Origin: Carbonatibacter sp965199245
GTDB taxonomy: Bacteria > Pseudomonadota > Alphaproteobacteria > Kiloniellales > Kiloniellaceae
Length of the DNA: 64,000 nt
Reading direction: 5' to 3'
Assembly (NCBI GenBank): GCA_965199245.1
Contig: CBDAQP010000003.1
Span: 62,001-126,000, forward strand
Numbering within the stretch: position 1 is the first letter of the stretch; each line of letters starts with the position of its first letter. The notes under the pieces were generated by a model that saw nothing but the letters and a program-made list of their open reading frames with translations, was not told where the DNA came from and did no database searches. Shown in pieces: positions 7,600 through 16,231 of the stretch. Both the position numbers and the translations under genes were made by a program.

Positions 7600-8739
7600 T
7601 TATCTCAATTTATCAAGAGAATTCCAGATGGGATGGAGGGCCGAACGGCCCAAGGCCCGACAGCGTGCAGGCGACCAGCCCTGACGGGAGTCGGGGGCGT
7701 TGGCGTTGTCTTTGAACGGCATTTCCAGTGTCACCGCCAAACAGTGATGGGTTTCAGCGGTGTTGTTGCTGCAAAAACGCAGGTTTCCCTGTCCCGGGCG
7801 GTTGACGGGATAACCGTGAACCGATTGAAAATCGGGGTTGGCGCGTTCGTAGTCGGCCTTGAAATTATCCAGTAACGTCTGCAACCGCGCGTCAAAGGAT
7901 GGTATTCCTTCCGTTCCTGCAATGAAGTTATAGGGCAGGGCTTCGTCACCATGAATATCAAAACAAAAATCGACTCCGACCTCCATCATTTTCCGACGCG
8001 CGTACCAGACTTCGGGGCTACGCTGGCGCGAAGGGTCTTGCCATTCCCGATTGAGGTTTGCACCGACGGCATTGACCCGCAGGTTTCCGCGTCGGCATCC
8101 ATCAGGGTTCATGTTGGGGATGACAAAAAAATCAGCGCGTTTCAGAATATCCCGCGCCAGAGGATCCTTATGATCCAATAGCCGATCCAACAGGCCCTCA
8201 ATCCAGAATTCCGCCATGCTTTCGCCGGGGTGCTGACGGGCAAGAATCCACAGCTTGAGCCGATTTGCCGGGCTGTTATCAGAGTCGCGAATATGGAGCA
8301 GGTCAAGATCTTGCCCGTCCACACTGCGTCCGATCACCTCTGTGCGCACACGCGCTGACTGTTGTGATCCGGCGATTAAATCGGCATGACGTTCCATGCT
8401 ATAGGGCGCGAAATAGGCCAGATAAATGCTATCCTGTTCAGGGCGCAGTGATAAAATCAATTCCCCCTGTTCGTAACGGGTCGGAATGCGAAACCAGTCC
8501 TGACGATCATAAGAGGCAACAGCGCGATAGTCTTCCCACCCCGCAGGATAGGCAGCACCGCCCGCATTGACCAGGCGGATACGGCAGTCCTGATCGCGTC
8601 CACCGCAGAGACGACAATAAAACCACTGGTAAAAATCGGACTGGCTATCGCGTTCAATCTCACAAACCAGATCACCCGGGCTTGTGTCGTCGAGACAACG
8701 AATATTGCCACCGTCAAAGGCCGATGAAATGTGAACCAT
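7600..8739 (-). CDS. M14-family zinc carboxypeptidase, cytosolic carboxypeptidase (CCP/AGBL)-like
   Basis: The protein has 379 residues and no signal peptide. The N-terminal 120 residues resemble the beta-sandwich N-domain of cytosolic carboxypeptidases (RDSQSDFYQWFYCRL). The M14 catalytic domain follows with the zinc ligands in HPGES and in FDIHGDE, the substrate-binding NPDG and NLNREW segments, and the general-base Glu in LEMPFKD. Family members remove C-terminal residues, often Glu, from peptides or proteins; the bacterial substrate is not known. It lies 42 bp downstream of the MATE gene on the same strand, so the two are probably cotranscribed. Confidence 0.9.
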   Translation of the reverse strand: MVHISSAFDGGNIRCLDDTSPGDLVCEIERDSQSDFYQWFYCRLCGGRDQDCRIRLVNAGGAAYPAGWEDYRAVASYDRQDWFRIPTRYEQGELILSLRPEQDSIYLAYFAPYSMERHADLIAGSQQSARVRTEVIGRSVDGQDLDLLHIRDSDNSPANRLKLWILARQHPGESMAEFWIEGLLDRLLDHKDPLARDILKRADFFVIPNMNPDGCRRGNLRVNAVGANLNREWQDPSRQRSPEVWYARRKMMEVGVDFCFDIHGDEALPYNFIAGTEGIPSFDARLQTLLDNFKADYERANPDFQSVHGYPVNRPGQGNLRFCSNNTAETHHCLAVTLEMPFKDNANAPDSRQGWSPARCRALGRSALHPIWNSLDKLR

Positions 8740-8781
8740 TGCGCGTTCTTCCTCTCACACAAAAAAAGGGTGACGTGGCTT

Positions 8782-10194
8782 TTATCGTTCTGCCACAGGG
8801 TATTTTTTGAACAGTTGCACGGGCGAACCGATAAACCCAACCGTTTTTCGCACGACGAGACGCAGGAAGATCAACGAGAGGATCAGCCCACAGCTTGCGG
8901 ACAGGAAAACAGACATCCAGACGCCCTCTGCCCCCCAATCAAGGACACGCACGAAAAGAACCGTCCAAAAAATGGCGATAAACACATGACGGAAAAGACC
9001 CGTGAGAATACTCAGCCCCGGTTGTCCAACCGCCTGCATCAAGGTTTGAATCGCCAAAATCCCCATATAGACTGGCTGGGTGAGAGCCGCGTAAACCAAA
9101 TAGCGTTGCCCCACCGCCAAAACAGCCGCATCGGTTGTAAAAAACGAAAAAATGAAACCACCCCCCACCCAGAGGACGAGGCCCACCCCCCCCATATAGG
9201 CCAGCCCGACACAAAGTCCCCACCAAAACCCATAGCGCAAGCGGTCAAATCGCTCCGCCCCGAAATTTTGCGACAGGATAGGCATCATGGCAAGGGTCAG
9301 ACCGATTCCAGGCAAAAGAGCAAGCTGTTCCACGCGCAAGGCAATGCCATAGGCCGCGACGGTCTGCGCCCCCAAAGGTTGTAGCCACGATTGCCAGATA
9401 AAAAAGGCCGCCGCTGTGGTCATAAAATTGAGCGCAGGGGGCAAACCCTGGGGGCAAACAGATCGCACAATGTCCCAACGGGGCAAGAAATCGCGCAGCT
9501 TGACCCCGCTCAGCACCGATGATTGCACAACCCGATAAAGCAGGAAACAGGCCGTCGCGCATTGCGTCACAACAGTAGAAACCGCAATCCCGGTGAACCC
9601 CAGCGCAGGCAAGCCGGCAAAACCATAAATCAAGGCAGGATTCAGCAAACAGTTTGCAAAAAATGCCGCGATTCCGGCCTGTTTGCCCGAAACCTGATCT
9701 CCCTGTGCCGAGAGCAAGCCCGTCGCGCCAAAGGCGAGGAGAAAAGCGGGCGCGAACAGGAAAATCAGGGTTGCATAATCAACAGCGGGCGCGAGCCAAT
9801 CGCCCTGACCACCAATGATTTTGAGCAAGTCCGGGGTGAAAAAGACCCCAAGGCCACTGACCGCAAAGGAAACAATAAAAACGGTTCCCAACCCCTGGGC
9901 AGCAATCCTGCGGGCCGCCACCTGATCCCCGCGTCCCCTGGCGCGGCCAACCAACCCGCCGAGGGCCTGACTACTCCCAATCGAAAAGGCCAAAACAAGC
10001 AGGAAAAGCGGAAAAGACAACGACAGCCCCGCCTGCGCCGTGGTGGAAATCATTCCGGCGAAATAGCTGTCCACAATGTTATAAAGGGTATTGAACAGCA
10101 TCCCGATAGAGGCCGGAAGGGCGAGAGCCCTGTAATGAGACATCATTGACCTCCGGGTCAGGTCGCGTTCGCGTGTTGTGTCTTTTTTTCTCAC
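8782..10194 (-). CDS. MATE-family multidrug/toxin efflux transporter
   Basis: The 470-residue integral membrane protein has the two-fold repeated 6+6 helix pattern of MATE (MatE) transporters. Family segments visible include ALALPASIGMLFNTLYNIVD at the start and GIALRVEQLALLPGIGLTLA in the second half. These proteins export cationic drugs or metabolites using a Na+ or H+ gradient across the inner membrane. The start may be the ATG at 10194 or one about 16 codons on, before SHYRALALP. The M14 peptidase follows closely. No dedicated regulator is adjacent. Confidence 0.9.
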   Translation of the reverse strand: MRKKDTTRERDLTRRSMMSHYRALALPASIGMLFNTLYNIVDSYFAGMISTTAQAGLSLSFPLFLLVLAFSIGSSQALGGLVGRARGRGDQVAARRIAAQGLGTVFIVSFAVSGLGVFFTPDLLKIIGGQGDWLAPAVDYATLIFLFAPAFLLAFGATGLLSAQGDQVSGKQAGIAAFFANCLLNPALIYGFAGLPALGFTGIAVSTVVTQCATACFLLYRVVQSSVLSGVKLRDFLPRWDIVRSVCPQGLPPALNFMTTAAAFFIWQSWLQPLGAQTVAAYGIALRVEQLALLPGIGLTLAMMPILSQNFGAERFDRLRYGFWWGLCVGLAYMGGVGLVLWVGGGFIFSFFTTDAAVLAVGQRYLVYAALTQPVYMGILAIQTLMQAVGQPGLSILTGLFRHVFIAIFWTVLFVRVLDWGAEGVWMSVFLSASCGLILSLIFLRLVVRKTVGFIGSPVQLFKKYPVAER

Positions 10195-10230
10195 CTCTTA
10201 ACCCCCGGATCACAAAAAGCACCGCAAGCA

Positions 10231-10258
10231 AAAACGGCCCCGCAAGATTTGCGGGGCC
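10231..10258 (-). terminator. Rho-independent terminator after glnA
   Basis: Read on the minus strand, GGCCCCGCAA pairs with TTGCGGGGCC across a 3-nt loop (10236-10258), followed by GTTTTT. It lies about 20 bp after the glnA stop. Confidence 0.85.
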
Positions 10259-10277
10259 GGCTTGTTCGCATATGAAC

Positions 10278-11687
10278 CTAGACGCTGTAGTAAAGATCAA
10301 ATTCAACCGGATGCGGGGCCATTTCAAAACGCTGAACTTCTTCGGATTTCAGTTCAATATAGGCATCAATCTGGTCTTTGGAGAACACATCACCTGCCAG
10401 CAGGAAATCGTGGTCAGATTTCAGCGCATCCAGAGCCTCACGCAGGGAACCGGACACCGTTGGAATGTTTTCCAGTTCTTCGGCAGGGAGGTCATAGAGA
10501 TCCCTGTCCATGGACTCACCGGGATTGATTTTGTTGCGAATGCCATCCAGACCCGCCATCATCAAGGCCGCAAAGGCCAGATAAGGGTTCGCGGCAGGAT
10601 CAGGGAAACGCACCTCAACACGCTTTGCCCTGGGGTTGGAACCGTGCGGAATACGGCAGGACGCAGAGCGGTTGCGCGCAGAATAGGCCAGCAAAACCGG
10701 GGCTTCAAAACCGGGGACAAGACGCTTGTAGCTGTTTGTCGATGGATTTGTAAAGGCGTTGAGGGCCTTGGCATGTTTGATGATGCCGCCGATGAAATGC
10801 AAACAGTTCTGTGACAACCCGGCGTAGCCTTCGCCCGCAAATGTAGGCTGACCGTCTTTCCAGATTGACAGGTGCGTGTGCATCCCCGATCCGTTATCGC
10901 CCGCGACAGGTTTCGGCATGAAGGTTGCCGTCTTGCCATAGGAATGGGCCACATTATGCACGACGTATTTGTAAAGCTGGATTTTATCCGCACAAAGCGT
11001 CAGCGGCTCGAACTTCACGCCCAGTTCGTGCTGGGACGGTGCGACCTCGTGGTGATGTTTTTCAACAGTTACACCCATGTTTTTCAGTGTTGTCACCATT
11101 TCCGCGCGCATATCAGCAGAGGAATCAACGGGGGGAACAGGAACATAGCCGCCCTTGATCCGGGGGCGGTGGCCTGTATTCCCGCCGTCAAGTTCCTTGC
11201 CGGAATTGCAGGGGGCTTCTTCGTCGTCCAGCTTGAAAAAAGTGTTGTGGCTATCACTGGAATAGGTCACTTCGTCAAAAACAAAGAACTCGGCCTCTGG
11301 CCCCACGAAAACCTGATCGCCCAATCCTGTCGATTTCAGGTAGTTTTCCGCGCGTTCTGCGGTTCCGCGCGGGTCGCGTCCGTAGCGTTCGCCCGTGTCG
11401 GGTTCGTACACCGTACAGAACAGGATAACCTGCGCCTGTGCGGAAAAAGGATCCATGACCGCAGACGACAGATCAGGCTTGATAATCATGTCTGACTCGT
11501 TAATCGCTTTCCAACCGGCAATAGAGGAGCCATCAAACAGAATACCGTCTTCGAGTTCGTCTTCCCCGACAGCAGAAGCACACATGGTCATGTGATGCCA
11601 CTTTCCACGCGGGTCGGTAAAGCGATAGTCCACAAATTCGGCATCGTTCTCCCGAATCATATCGAGGACTGTTTGAACGTCTGACAT
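10278..11687 (-). CDS. glnA: Glutamine synthetase type I (GlnA)
   Basis: The 469-residue protein matches class I-beta glutamine synthetase in length and sequence. It makes glutamine from glutamate, ammonia and ATP as a dodecamer in the cytosol. Visible are the N-terminal beta-grasp region (FVDYRFTDPRGKWHH), the ATP/metal-binding segments VGPEAEFFVFD and HHHEVAPSQHELG, and the adenylylation site in RDLYDLPAEE, so activity is probably controlled by GlnE. The ATG at 11687 is chosen because MSDVQTVLDMI is the usual start; an upstream in-frame codon at 11711 is unlikely. It lies 48 bp after glnB, forming the glnBA operon. Confidence 0.97.
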   Translation of the reverse strand: MSDVQTVLDMIRENDAEFVDYRFTDPRGKWHHMTMCASAVGEDELEDGILFDGSSIAGWKAINESDMIIKPDLSSAVMDPFSAQAQVILFCTVYEPDTGERYGRDPRGTAERAENYLKSTGLGDQVFVGPEAEFFVFDEVTYSSDSHNTFFKLDDEEAPCNSGKELDGGNTGHRPRIKGGYVPVPPVDSSADMRAEMVTTLKNMGVTVEKHHHEVAPSQHELGVKFEPLTLCADKIQLYKYVVHNVAHSYGKTATFMPKPVAGDNGSGMHTHLSIWKDGQPTFAGEGYAGLSQNCLHFIGGIIKHAKALNAFTNPSTNSYKRLVPGFEAPVLLAYSARNRSASCRIPHGSNPRAKRVEVRFPDPAANPYLAFAALMMAGLDGIRNKINPGESMDRDLYDLPAEELENIPTVSGSLREALDALKSDHDFLLAGDVFSKDQIDAYIELKSEEVQRFEMAPHPVEFDLYYSV

Positions 11688-11735
11688 TTTAATCTTTCCT
11701 TTTTTCAGCACCTAGAAATGGTAATAAGACAACAC

Positions 11736-12074
11736 CTAGATCACATCTTCGCCGCGTTCACCGGTTCGAATGCGGATAACATCGTCAATGGTGGACACAA
11801 AGATTTTACCATCGCCGATCCGTCCGGTTCGAGCCGCCTGAATAATCGCTTCACAGGCCCGCTCGCACAATTCGTCTTCCAGGACAATTTCAATTTTAAC
11901 CTTGGGCAGGAAGTCAACAACATATTCCGCCCCCCGATACAGTTCGGTATGGCCTTTCTGGCGACCAAATCCCTTTGCCTCGGTCACGGTTATTCCCTTG
12001 GCCCCGATGTCGTGAAGGGCTTCCTTGACTTCGTCCAGCTTGAACGGTTTGATAATCGCATCGATCTTTTTCAT
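11736..12074 (-). CDS. glnB: Nitrogen regulatory protein P-II
   Basis: This is a 112-residue PII signal protein, a trimer that senses 2-oxoglutarate, ATP/ADP and glutamine and controls GlnE and nitrogen gene expression. The T-loop carries the uridylylation tyrosine in GHTELYRGAEY, and the B-loop TGRIGDGKIFV binds nucleotide. The start MKKIDAIIKPFKLDEVK is canonical. Clustering directly with glnA favours GlnB over GlnK, since no amtB is present. I looked for a sigma-54 promoter upstream and did not find a correctly spaced one. Confidence 0.96.
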   Translation of the reverse strand: MKKIDAIIKPFKLDEVKEALHDIGAKGITVTEAKGFGRQKGHTELYRGAEYVVDFLPKVKIEIVLEDELCERACEAIIQAARTGRIGDGKIFVSTIDDVIRIRTGERGEDVI

Positions 12075-12254
12075 GTCAACTCTCTATAGCAGAATAAGGA
12101 AAACAAGAACCGGTGAGCCGTTATAGCAAGGCCCGCCACAAAAGAACAACCCCCTTTAATCAGGAAATGTTTTGAACAATCCTGTTACTTTTTCCCGCGT
12201 TCCTGCCTTGACGCTGTGCCGTGCTGTCGTTAAAAGCAACCCCGTCAACCTGTG

Positions 12255-12331
12255 GTGGCTGTAGCTCAGTTGGTTAGAGCACTGGTTTGTGGTACCAGGG
12301 GTCGAGGGTTCAAATCCCTTCAGCCACCCCA
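12255..12331 (+). tRNA. tRNA-His (GTG)
   Basis: The cloverleaf is complete: acceptor GTGGCTG with CAGCCAC, D-arm around GCTCAGTTGG, anticodon stem CTGGT/ACCAG with loop TTGTGGT (anticodon GTG), T-arm GAGGGTTCAAATCCCTT and an encoded CCA at 12329-12331. A G at 12254 can supply the -1 G of tRNA-His opposite C73. Confidence 0.96.
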
Positions 12332-12430
12332 TCGCGCTTTCCCCCCCCAAAAAAATACAACAATACCTTGAACAAAAAACGGCTTTAGAGGGCTGAAACA
12401 ATCACTTTGCGGGTGGCCTGAAAAATCGTC

Positions 12431-12461
12431 TTGACCTTACCCTCGGGGGAAGCTCCAGAAT
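12431..12461 (+). promoter_or_regulatory. CueR-type (MerR-family) operator-promoter of copA
   Basis: TTGACC (12431-12436) and CAGAAT (12456-12461) are separated by 19 bp, the overlong spacer typical of MerR-family promoters. The spacer contains the imperfect dyad ACCTTACCCTCGGGGGAAGC, close to known CueR boxes. A cueR-like gene lies just downstream of copA, so copper-induced activation is a well-supported inference. Confidence 0.75.
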
Positions 12462-12494
12462 TATCAAATTAAAGGATAATCTGGAGCCTGAACG

Positions 12495-14786
12495 ATGCAC
12501 GACGGCGAACACGGCGGCGAACACGGCGGCGAACACGACAGCGCAAATGACGGCAAAAATGACTCAATCCTCGTCCTGAATCTTTCCGGGATGTCCTGTG
12601 CGGGCTGTGTGCGCTCTGTTGAAAAAACCGTGCAGAGCGATCCGGCGGTGCGTGAGGTTTGTGTTGATCTGCTGGGTGGGTCAATACAGGTCAGACTTGA
12701 AGAGACAGCCCCCTTGTCACAGGTCACAGAACGGTTGATGTTCACCCTTGGGCAAAAGGGTTATAACGCCTCTGTTCCCGAGCCACAGGCGACAACGCGG
12801 GAAGACGAGCAGGGGATCATACAGCGGCTTCCTGTTGTGGCGATTCTTTTGACCCTGCCTCTGGTGATGCAGATGGCTTTGCCGTTGTCCGGTTTTACTG
12901 TTGGTGTGCCGCCGTTGATTCAGATGATGATGGTGATCCCTGTCCAGTTTTGGTGGGGGGCGGGGTTTTATCGCGGGCTTTGGGCGTTCCTGAAAACCGG
13001 AACAGCGACGATGGATACGCTCGTGGCCATCGGGACGACGGCGGCCTTTGGCCTTTCGCTTTATTTGATGATTGAAAAAATGCTGTCGTCGGGGCTGTCT
13101 GCCCTGTGGTCATCGCGACAGGCACATGATCTTTATTTTGAAACATCGGCGGTCATTATTACGCTTGTTCTCGTCAGTAAGGTCATGGAGGCCCGCGCCC
13201 GGCGTGAAACAGATCAGGCCGTACAGGCTCTTGTGGCCCTGCGCCCCCCACGGGCGCGGGTGCGGCGCGATGGTCAGGTACTGGAACTCGACTCCGCCGC
13301 GCTCCGCCCCGGGGATCAGGTCATTGTGGCGGCGGGGGAGGCCATCCCCTGTGATGGTGAGGTCATCCGGGGGGAAAGCGAAGTGGACGACAGTCCCGTC
13401 ACCGGTGAATTTGTTCCTGTGCCGAGGGCCGTTGGTGATCAGGTTATCGGGGGGACGTTGAACTGTCAGGCCGTTCTCGAAATCAAGGCAACGGCTTTGG
13501 GTGCGGACTCTTTCCTGTCGGGGATCATTGCACAGGTGCGCGATGCCCAACAGAGTAAAGCCCCGATTCAAAAGATGGTTGATCGGGTGTCGTCTGTTTT
13601 TGTTCCGGCTGTTCTGGTGGTGTCTGTGCTGAGCTTTCTGGGATGGTGGTTTGTCGAGGGTCAGGCTTTGGATGGCCTCTTGCCCGCCATTTCAGTTCTG
13701 GTCATTGCCTGCCCCTGCGCCCTTGGCCTTGCGACGCCGACAGCCCTGCGGGTCGGTGTTGGCATGGCGGCGCGTTATGGTGTTTTGTTCAGGGATGCCG
13801 CTGTTATCGAAGCCTTACCACGGGTTTCACGCGTTGCCTTTGACAAAACCGGAACCCTGACCGAAGGCCGTCCCGTTGTTGTGCGCCATTGGAAAGAAGA
13901 AAAAGCGGAAAGTCGCCCGTTTTGGCCCGCTTTTATCAATGCCCTTGCCGATAGCAAGCATCCGCTCTCTGCCGCGATTCGTGACTTTGAAGATCGCATT
14001 GACGCGCTTGCTCCCCCCGTTCAGGTCATCGAAAAGGCCGGATCAGGCCTGGAGATTAAAATCGAAGGCACCGGCCTTCTGCGTGCCGGGTCTGCGGCGA
14101 TGATTGCGGACACCGGGCTTGTGATCGCGGCTGAACAGGATTGGGCGAGGGAGATGACCGCTGTTGTGGTGCTGTTTTTGCCGGAAGGTGAGGAGAAATT
14201 CAGGCTGGTCGCGCTCTACGGTTTTGAAGATTTCGTGCGCACAGAGGCCCGCGAGAGCCTGTCAAAACTACATGATCTGGGTTTAAAAAGCCTTTTACTC
14301 AGTGGTGACTGTGAAAACGCGGTCAAGGGGTTAGCAACAGGTTTGGGGGTGTCAGATTTTTACGCAGGGCAAAAGCCCGCGCAAAAGCTGTCTGTCATCC
14401 GCGCTCTTCAGGCAGAGGGCAAAAAGGTTGCAATGGTCGGCGATGGCATCAACGATGCCCCTGCACTCGCCGCCGCCGATATTGGCATTGCCGTCGGGGG
14501 CGGGACAGAAACGGCAATCAGGTCTGCGCCGGTGACCTTGTTATCTGATCGAATCAGCCAGGTTGTGCCTGTTTTCAAGGCCGGACGGATTATCTGTGCC
14601 AAGATTCGCCATAACCTGTTTGGCGCGTTTCTTTATAATTGTTTAGGGATTCCGCTTGCGGCCTTTGGTGCGCTTAGCCCGACTCTCGCCGGGGCGGCAA
14701 TGGCCTTTTCCTCGGTGACAGTTGTGGTCTCTTCGCTCTTCCTCTATCCTGCGCTCAGAAAATGTTTTGATCAAGATTTAGCCTGA
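12495..14786 (+). CDS. copA: Copper-exporting P1B-type ATPase
   Basis: The protein has 763 residues. A His-rich start (HDGEHGGEHGGEHD, from a 9-bp DNA repeat) precedes one heavy-metal-binding domain with GMSCAGC. The P-type core follows: the TGE loop in SPVTGEF, the ion-binding CPC in VIACPCALGLATP, the phosphorylated Asp in DKTGTLTEG, SKHPLS, and the hinge GDGINDAPAL. The CPC plus the Cu-type HMA identify a Cu(I) exporter at the inner membrane. The extra His-rich tract is an uncommon possible metal buffer. The CueR-type promoter lies 34 bp upstream and the regulator gene 18 bp downstream. Confidence 0.95.
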   Translation: MHDGEHGGEHGGEHDSANDGKNDSILVLNLSGMSCAGCVRSVEKTVQSDPAVREVCVDLLGGSIQVRLEETAPLSQVTERLMFTLGQKGYNASVPEPQATTREDEQGIIQRLPVVAILLTLPLVMQMALPLSGFTVGVPPLIQMMMVIPVQFWWGAGFYRGLWAFLKTGTATMDTLVAIGTTAAFGLSLYLMIEKMLSSGLSALWSSRQAHDLYFETSAVIITLVLVSKVMEARARRETDQAVQALVALRPPRARVRRDGQVLELDSAALRPGDQVIVAAGEAIPCDGEVIRGESEVDDSPVTGEFVPVPRAVGDQVIGGTLNCQAVLEIKATALGADSFLSGIIAQVRDAQQSKAPIQKMVDRVSSVFVPAVLVVSVLSFLGWWFVEGQALDGLLPAISVLVIACPCALGLATPTALRVGVGMAARYGVLFRDAAVIEALPRVSRVAFDKTGTLTEGRPVVVRHWKEEKAESRPFWPAFINALADSKHPLSAAIRDFEDRIDALAPPVQVIEKAGSGLEIKIEGTGLLRAGSAAMIADTGLVIAAEQDWAREMTAVVVLFLPEGEEKFRLVALYGFEDFVRTEARESLSKLHDLGLKSLLLSGDCENAVKGLATGLGVSDFYAGQKPAQKLSVIRALQAEGKKVAMVGDGINDAPALAAADIGIAVGGGTETAIRSAPVTLLSDRISQVVPVFKAGRIICAKIRHNLFGAFLYNCLGIPLAAFGALSPTLAGAAMAFSSVTVVVSSLFLYPALRKCFDQDLA

Positions 14787-14804
14787 AAAACGGGGCCTGT
14801 GCGG

Positions 14805-15200
14805 ATGAAAATCGGGGAAGCGTCGCATCGTTCTGGTGTCTCTCGCAAGGCGATTCGCTACTATGAATCCGTGCATCTGATTGACCCCGCCGGGCGGACG
14901 CAGGCGGGCTATCGGGATTATAGTGCCAGCGATGTTGAAAATCTGAAATTTATCGCCCGGGCGCGGGGGTTGGGTTTTAGCGTTGCCGAGGTCGCCGTTC
15001 TTGTCGGGTTGTGGAAAAACCAGCACAGAACATCCGCAGAGGTCAAAAAACTCGCCACCGCGCACCTGCAAAAAATCGAAGACAAAATAACCGAACTTCG
15101 CTCAATCCGCGACAGGTTATTGCCTCTGGTTGACCGTTGCCCCGGCGACCAAACGCCAGATTGTGCGATTCTCAAAGGTCTTTCAGAACGCGATGGCTAG
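14805..15200 (+). CDS. cueR: MerR-family copper-responsive regulator (CueR-like)
   Basis: The protein is about 131 residues from the ATG at 14805 (a GTG at 14799 is possible). It has the MerR winged-helix start MKIGEASHRSGVSRKAIRYY, a dimerisation coiled coil, and a C-terminal metal loop CPGDQTPDC, where two Cys separated by seven residues match the Cu(I) site of CueR. It should bind the 19-bp-spacer promoter upstream of copA and distort it when loaded with Cu(I). Its stop overlaps the start of the next gene by 8 bp. Confidence 0.9.
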   Translation: MKIGEASHRSGVSRKAIRYYESVHLIDPAGRTQAGYRDYSASDVENLKFIARARGLGFSVAEVAVLVGLWKNQHRTSAEVKKLATAHLQKIEDKITELRSIRDRLLPLVDRCPGDQTPDCAILKGLSERDG

Positions 15201-16197
15201 ACAGCAGATGAGCCTTGGGCGACAGCTTGCTATCCTGTTTTCGGGCCTGCCCGGACTCGCGCTGGGGTTGTGGGTTCTGGTTTATCTGTTGGTTGATGAG
15301 CCTGCCCCGGCTCTGCTTTCTGTGCAACAACAGGCCGTGCAGGCACCCGAACAGGACAATGCCCCTGTTTCTGCCCCTAATGACAAAACGCATTCGGTGC
15401 GTCGCGTTTCAGGTCGCCTTGATTCCCGTGATCTGGTCATCGAAGATACCATGATCGAGGACGGTTCTGCACCTGTGCCGTCACCTGTCCCCTCCCGCGA
15501 AGCGGACAAGCCATCACAAAAACCGCTGATTGTGATTGTTCTTGATGACGTTGGTGTCAATCGGGCGGGCGCAGGGGCGGCAATCGGGCTGTCTAAAGCC
15601 GTTACCTTGTCCTTTATGACTTACGCAGACGGGGTTGCGGACATGGCCCGACAGGCGCGTGATAACGGTCATGATGTGATGCTCCACTTGCCGATGGAGC
15701 CAAAAGGCGACCAAGACCCCGGCCCACAGGCTCTTTTGACCAGTTTGAGCGTCGCGGAACTCAAAACCCGCCTGAACTGGGGACTGTCCCGATTTACAGG
15801 CTATATCGGGGTCAACAACCACATGGGAAGCCGCTTTACGGAATGGACAAGGGGAATGCGCGTGGTCATGGAAGAAATCCGACAGCGCCGTGTCTTTTTC
15901 ATGGATTCCAAAACAAGCCCGCAGTCGGTTGTCGCACGGGAAGCAAGGCGCGCAGGCGTTCCCTTGCTGATACGTGATATTTTTCTGGACAATGACTATA
16001 AAAATCCCGAAACGATCCTGGCTCAGCTGGAAAGGGCTGAAAAAATTGCGAAAAGGCGCGGATATGTTATTGCAATCGGTCATCCGCACCGCCAGACCAT
16101 CGCGGTTTTGGAACAGTGGTTTCCCCTTGCAAAAGCCAGGGGGTTCAAAGTCGCGACGGTTTCAGAATTGACACGTTTCCTACGCGAAACAAATTGA
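15193..16197 (+). CDS. Divergent polysaccharide deacetylase (YibQ/DUF610 family)
   Basis: The 334-residue protein has an N-terminal membrane anchor (LAILFSGLPGLALGLWVLVY), a Pro/Ser-rich linker, then a NodB-like fold typical of the divergent polysaccharide deacetylase family: VIVLDDVGVN, MLHLPMEP, GVNNHMGSRFT and IAIGHPHRQT hold the Asp/His residues expected at the metal site. Members act in the periplasm, probably in cell-envelope glycan metabolism, with unknown substrate. Usually this gene follows envC/ctpA; here it overlaps cueR by 8 bp and so may be cotranscribed with the copper genes. The start at 15193 is chosen over the upstream 15130 because the latter lies inside cueR. Confidence 0.85.
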   Translation: MARQQMSLGRQLAILFSGLPGLALGLWVLVYLLVDEPAPALLSVQQQAVQAPEQDNAPVSAPNDKTHSVRRVSGRLDSRDLVIEDTMIEDGSAPVPSPVPSREADKPSQKPLIVIVLDDVGVNRAGAGAAIGLSKAVTLSFMTYADGVADMARQARDNGHDVMLHLPMEPKGDQDPGPQALLTSLSVAELKTRLNWGLSRFTGYIGVNNHMGSRFTEWTRGMRVVMEEIRQRRVFFMDSKTSPQSVVAREARRAGVPLLIRDIFLDNDYKNPETILAQLERAEKIAKRRGYVIAIGHPHRQTIAVLEQWFPLAKARGFKVATVSELTRFLRETN

Positions 16198-16231
16198 GGA
16201 TTTCAGATATCGCGAACTGACAGGACAGAAC

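Noticed and set aside
8731..9384. 217-residue plus-strand ORF opposite the MATE gene
   Set aside because: It is antisense to a well-supported transporter and lacks any domain signature.
12075..12130. Sigma-54 promoter upstream of glnB
   Set aside because: TGGC and TTGC occur but the spacing is two bases too short for a -24/-12 element.
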